DNA of 6,063 bases from Spirochaetales bacterium (GTDB lineage Bacteria > Spirochaetota > Spirochaetia > Treponematales > UBA12059), in NCBI GenBank assembly GCA_016938515.1, contig JAFGUM010000531.1, positions 1-6,063 of the forward strand. The letters are read 5' to 3'. Below, piece after piece: positions 5,369 through 6,063 of the stretch (within the stretch, counting starts at the first letter, position 1; the number at the start of each line of letters is the position of its first letter). Below the pieces are notes generated by a model. That model was not told the DNA's origin and searched no databases. It saw only the letters and a program-made list of their open reading frames with translations. A program made the position numbers and the translations under genes.

Positions 5369-5935
5369 TTAGCCCCACAGCCCGAGCTTGCGAGAACGTG
5401 CCCTGCGCTCGGCTTCACGAAAATCGTCCATAAAGATAAAGGGGTACTTGGTATAAGCGAAGCCGTAACCCTTGGCTACGATGTCCAGGTTGACGCAGGT
5501 GCCGTCTTCCAGAAATACGTACGCGAGTAGTCGGCCGTAGTAATCGCGCAGGTCGTCTTCGAACGCGAGCCGCACTCGCCGGCCTGAGAGCCTGTCGGTA
5601 ACGTACTGGGACGCCTCGAGTCCGAATCGCTCCACCGGCTTGCGCGGATCAACCGTCTCCGGCGTATCAACGCCGATCAGCCGCACCTTTTCCGTTTCGG
5701 CAAAGTCGGTACCGCTGCCAAACGAAACGACGATCGTGTCACCGTCTACAATCCGCTCTACCTTGGCTTGTGTCATCGACGCCACCCTGCCGGACAGCGT
5801 CGCGATTCTGGTAACAGACTCCGGCACGCGATAGACAGTCGGCTCAGTGGCTGATCGCGGCTGGCCGCACGCGGGAGCAGCGAATAAAAACGCGATGATC
5901 GCCAGCGAGTACAGATAGTGATGAAGCTTTTTCAT
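5369..5935 (-). CDS. Secreted or lipid-anchored staphylococcal-nuclease-fold (thermonuclease) protein
   Basis: A 188-residue exported nuclease. Residues 1-22 are a signal peptide ending FAAPA before Cys23. This is a loose lipobox, so the protein may be a lipoprotein, otherwise secreted. Residues 24-55 are a linker, and 56-188 are the SNase domain of normal size. Residues equivalent to those of S. aureus nuclease are all visible: Asp64 and Asp66 in RIVDGDTI (calcium), Arg85 in RLIGVDTPE, Asp90 and Thr91 and Glu93 in the same motif, and Arg135 in DYYGRLLAY. The C-terminus ARSRKLGLWG is the standard end of the family, so it is complete. It should cleave DNA or RNA outside the cytoplasm, perhaps for nucleotide scavenging; the exact substrate is inferred. 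The ATG at 5935 has no recognisable ribosome site, and a TATACT box lies 6 nt upstream, so a leaderless transcript is likely. Confidence 0.93.
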   Translation of the reverse strand: MKKLHHYLYSLAIIAFLFAAPACGQPRSATEPTVYRVPESVTRIATLSGRVASMTQAKVERIVDGDTIVVSFGSGTDFAETEKVRLIGVDTPETVDPRKPVERFGLEASQYVTDRLSGRRVRLAFEDDLRDYYGRLLAYVFLEDGTCVNLDIVAKGYGFAYTKYPFIFMDDFREAERRARSRKLGLWG

Positions 5936-5941
5936 GACATT

Positions 5942-5950
5942 AGTATACCA
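5942..5950 (-). promoter_or_regulatory. Predicted extended -10 promoter of the nuclease gene (leaderless)
   Basis: TGG followed by TATACT on the minus strand (5950-5942) fits an extended -10 box (TGnTATAAT). No good -35 is visible at 16-18 bp. The box ends 6 nt before the ATG at 5935, which would put the start point on or next to the initiation codon. Confidence 0.5.
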
Positions 5951-5975
5951 TGGGTGCGGGGTAAACGATCTATTC

Positions 5976-6005
5976 TTGTACTATAAAACGAAGAGATAGT
6001 ATACT
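5976..6005 (+). promoter_or_regulatory. Predicted promoter of the right-edge gene
   Basis: TTGTAC (5976-5981), an 18-bp spacer and TATACT (6000-6005) form a moderate promoter on the plus strand. The -10 box ends 5 nt before the ATG at 6011, so the transcript would be leaderless or start within the first codon. A second AT-rich box, TATAAA (5982-5987), could instead give a leader of about 17 nt, but that leader shows no clear ribosome site. Confidence 0.4.
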
Positions 6006-6010
6006 GACGT

Positions 6011-6063
6011 ATGGAACACGCCCAAGGTGATCTGTCTCGTAGGCTTTCAGTCATTCTGGAAGC
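6011..6063 (+). CDS. Start of an unidentified gene, cut by the right edge
   Basis: ATG at 6011 opens 17 codons with no stop before the window ends (MEHAQGDLSRRLSVILE). The fragment is too short for a family call; it looks like a polar start leading into an amphipathic helix and has no signal peptide. Support for a real gene comes from its position. It is divergent from the nuclease gene, across a 75-bp AT-rich region with promoter-like boxes on both strands. No ribosome site precedes the ATG, so either translation is leaderless or the true start lies further right. Confidence 0.45.
   Translation, partial: MEHAQGDLSRRLSVILE

Noticed and set aside
5932..5940. Three-codon leader frame (ATG TCA TGA) overlapping the nuclease start
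   Set aside because: It has no ribosome site and would lie upstream of the predicted start point; such tiny frames are expected by chance.
1..6063. tRNA, rRNA, CRISPR array, insertion sequence, riboswitch or phage signature
   Set aside because: No regularly spaced repeats, terminal inverted repeats, transposase motifs or cloverleaf sequences were seen; nearly all bases are in ordinary coding genes with short gaps.

Overview
The window looks like chromosomal DNA of moderately high GC from a diderm (Gram-negative-type) bacterium. The evidence is a TRAP transporter with a periplasmic solute-binding protein, a periplasmic DUF1007 protein, and a nuclease with a lipoprotein-like signal. A spirochaete is possible, given the relaxed lipobox and the gene mix, but I cannot fix the phylum from sequence alone.

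Region 1 (1-2647, minus strand) is a complete TRAP transporter order, dctP-dctQ-dctM. The large permease gene is cut by the left edge. Region 2 (2648-2763) is a compact divergent control region. It holds two fully overlapping sigma70-type promoters and two tandem TGGT-N3-ACCA-type operators one helical turn apart. Region 3 (2764-3465, plus strand) encodes a GntR/FadR-subfamily regulator with intact DNA-binding and FCD metal-site residues. This is very probably the local regulator of the TRAP operon, and a carboxylate or sugar acid is the likely substrate and inducer.

Region 4 (3468-5277, minus strand) is a tight three-gene operon. It contains a small single-pass membrane/coiled-coil protein, a periplasmic DUF1007 protein and a NicO-family (RcnA/NixA-like) permease. 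The last two match the ZevA/ZevB pair of Haemophilus, so this is a probable divalent-metal (Zn, Ni or Co) system. It converges on the GntR gene with only 2 bp between stop codons. Region 5 (5369-5935, minus strand) is a secreted or lipid-anchored staphylococcal-type (thermonuclease-fold) nuclease with all catalytic residues. Region 6 (5936-6063) is a short divergent promoter region followed by the first 53 bases of an unidentified plus-strand gene.

No tRNA, rRNA, CRISPR, insertion sequence or gene-free stretch over 300 bases was seen. The most interesting elements are the tandem operators with mutually exclusive promoters at 2664-2725, the uncharacterised coiled-coil membrane protein leading the metal operon, the potential N-terminal His plus EF-hand arrangement of the DUF1007 protein, and the apparent leaderless architecture at the right end.
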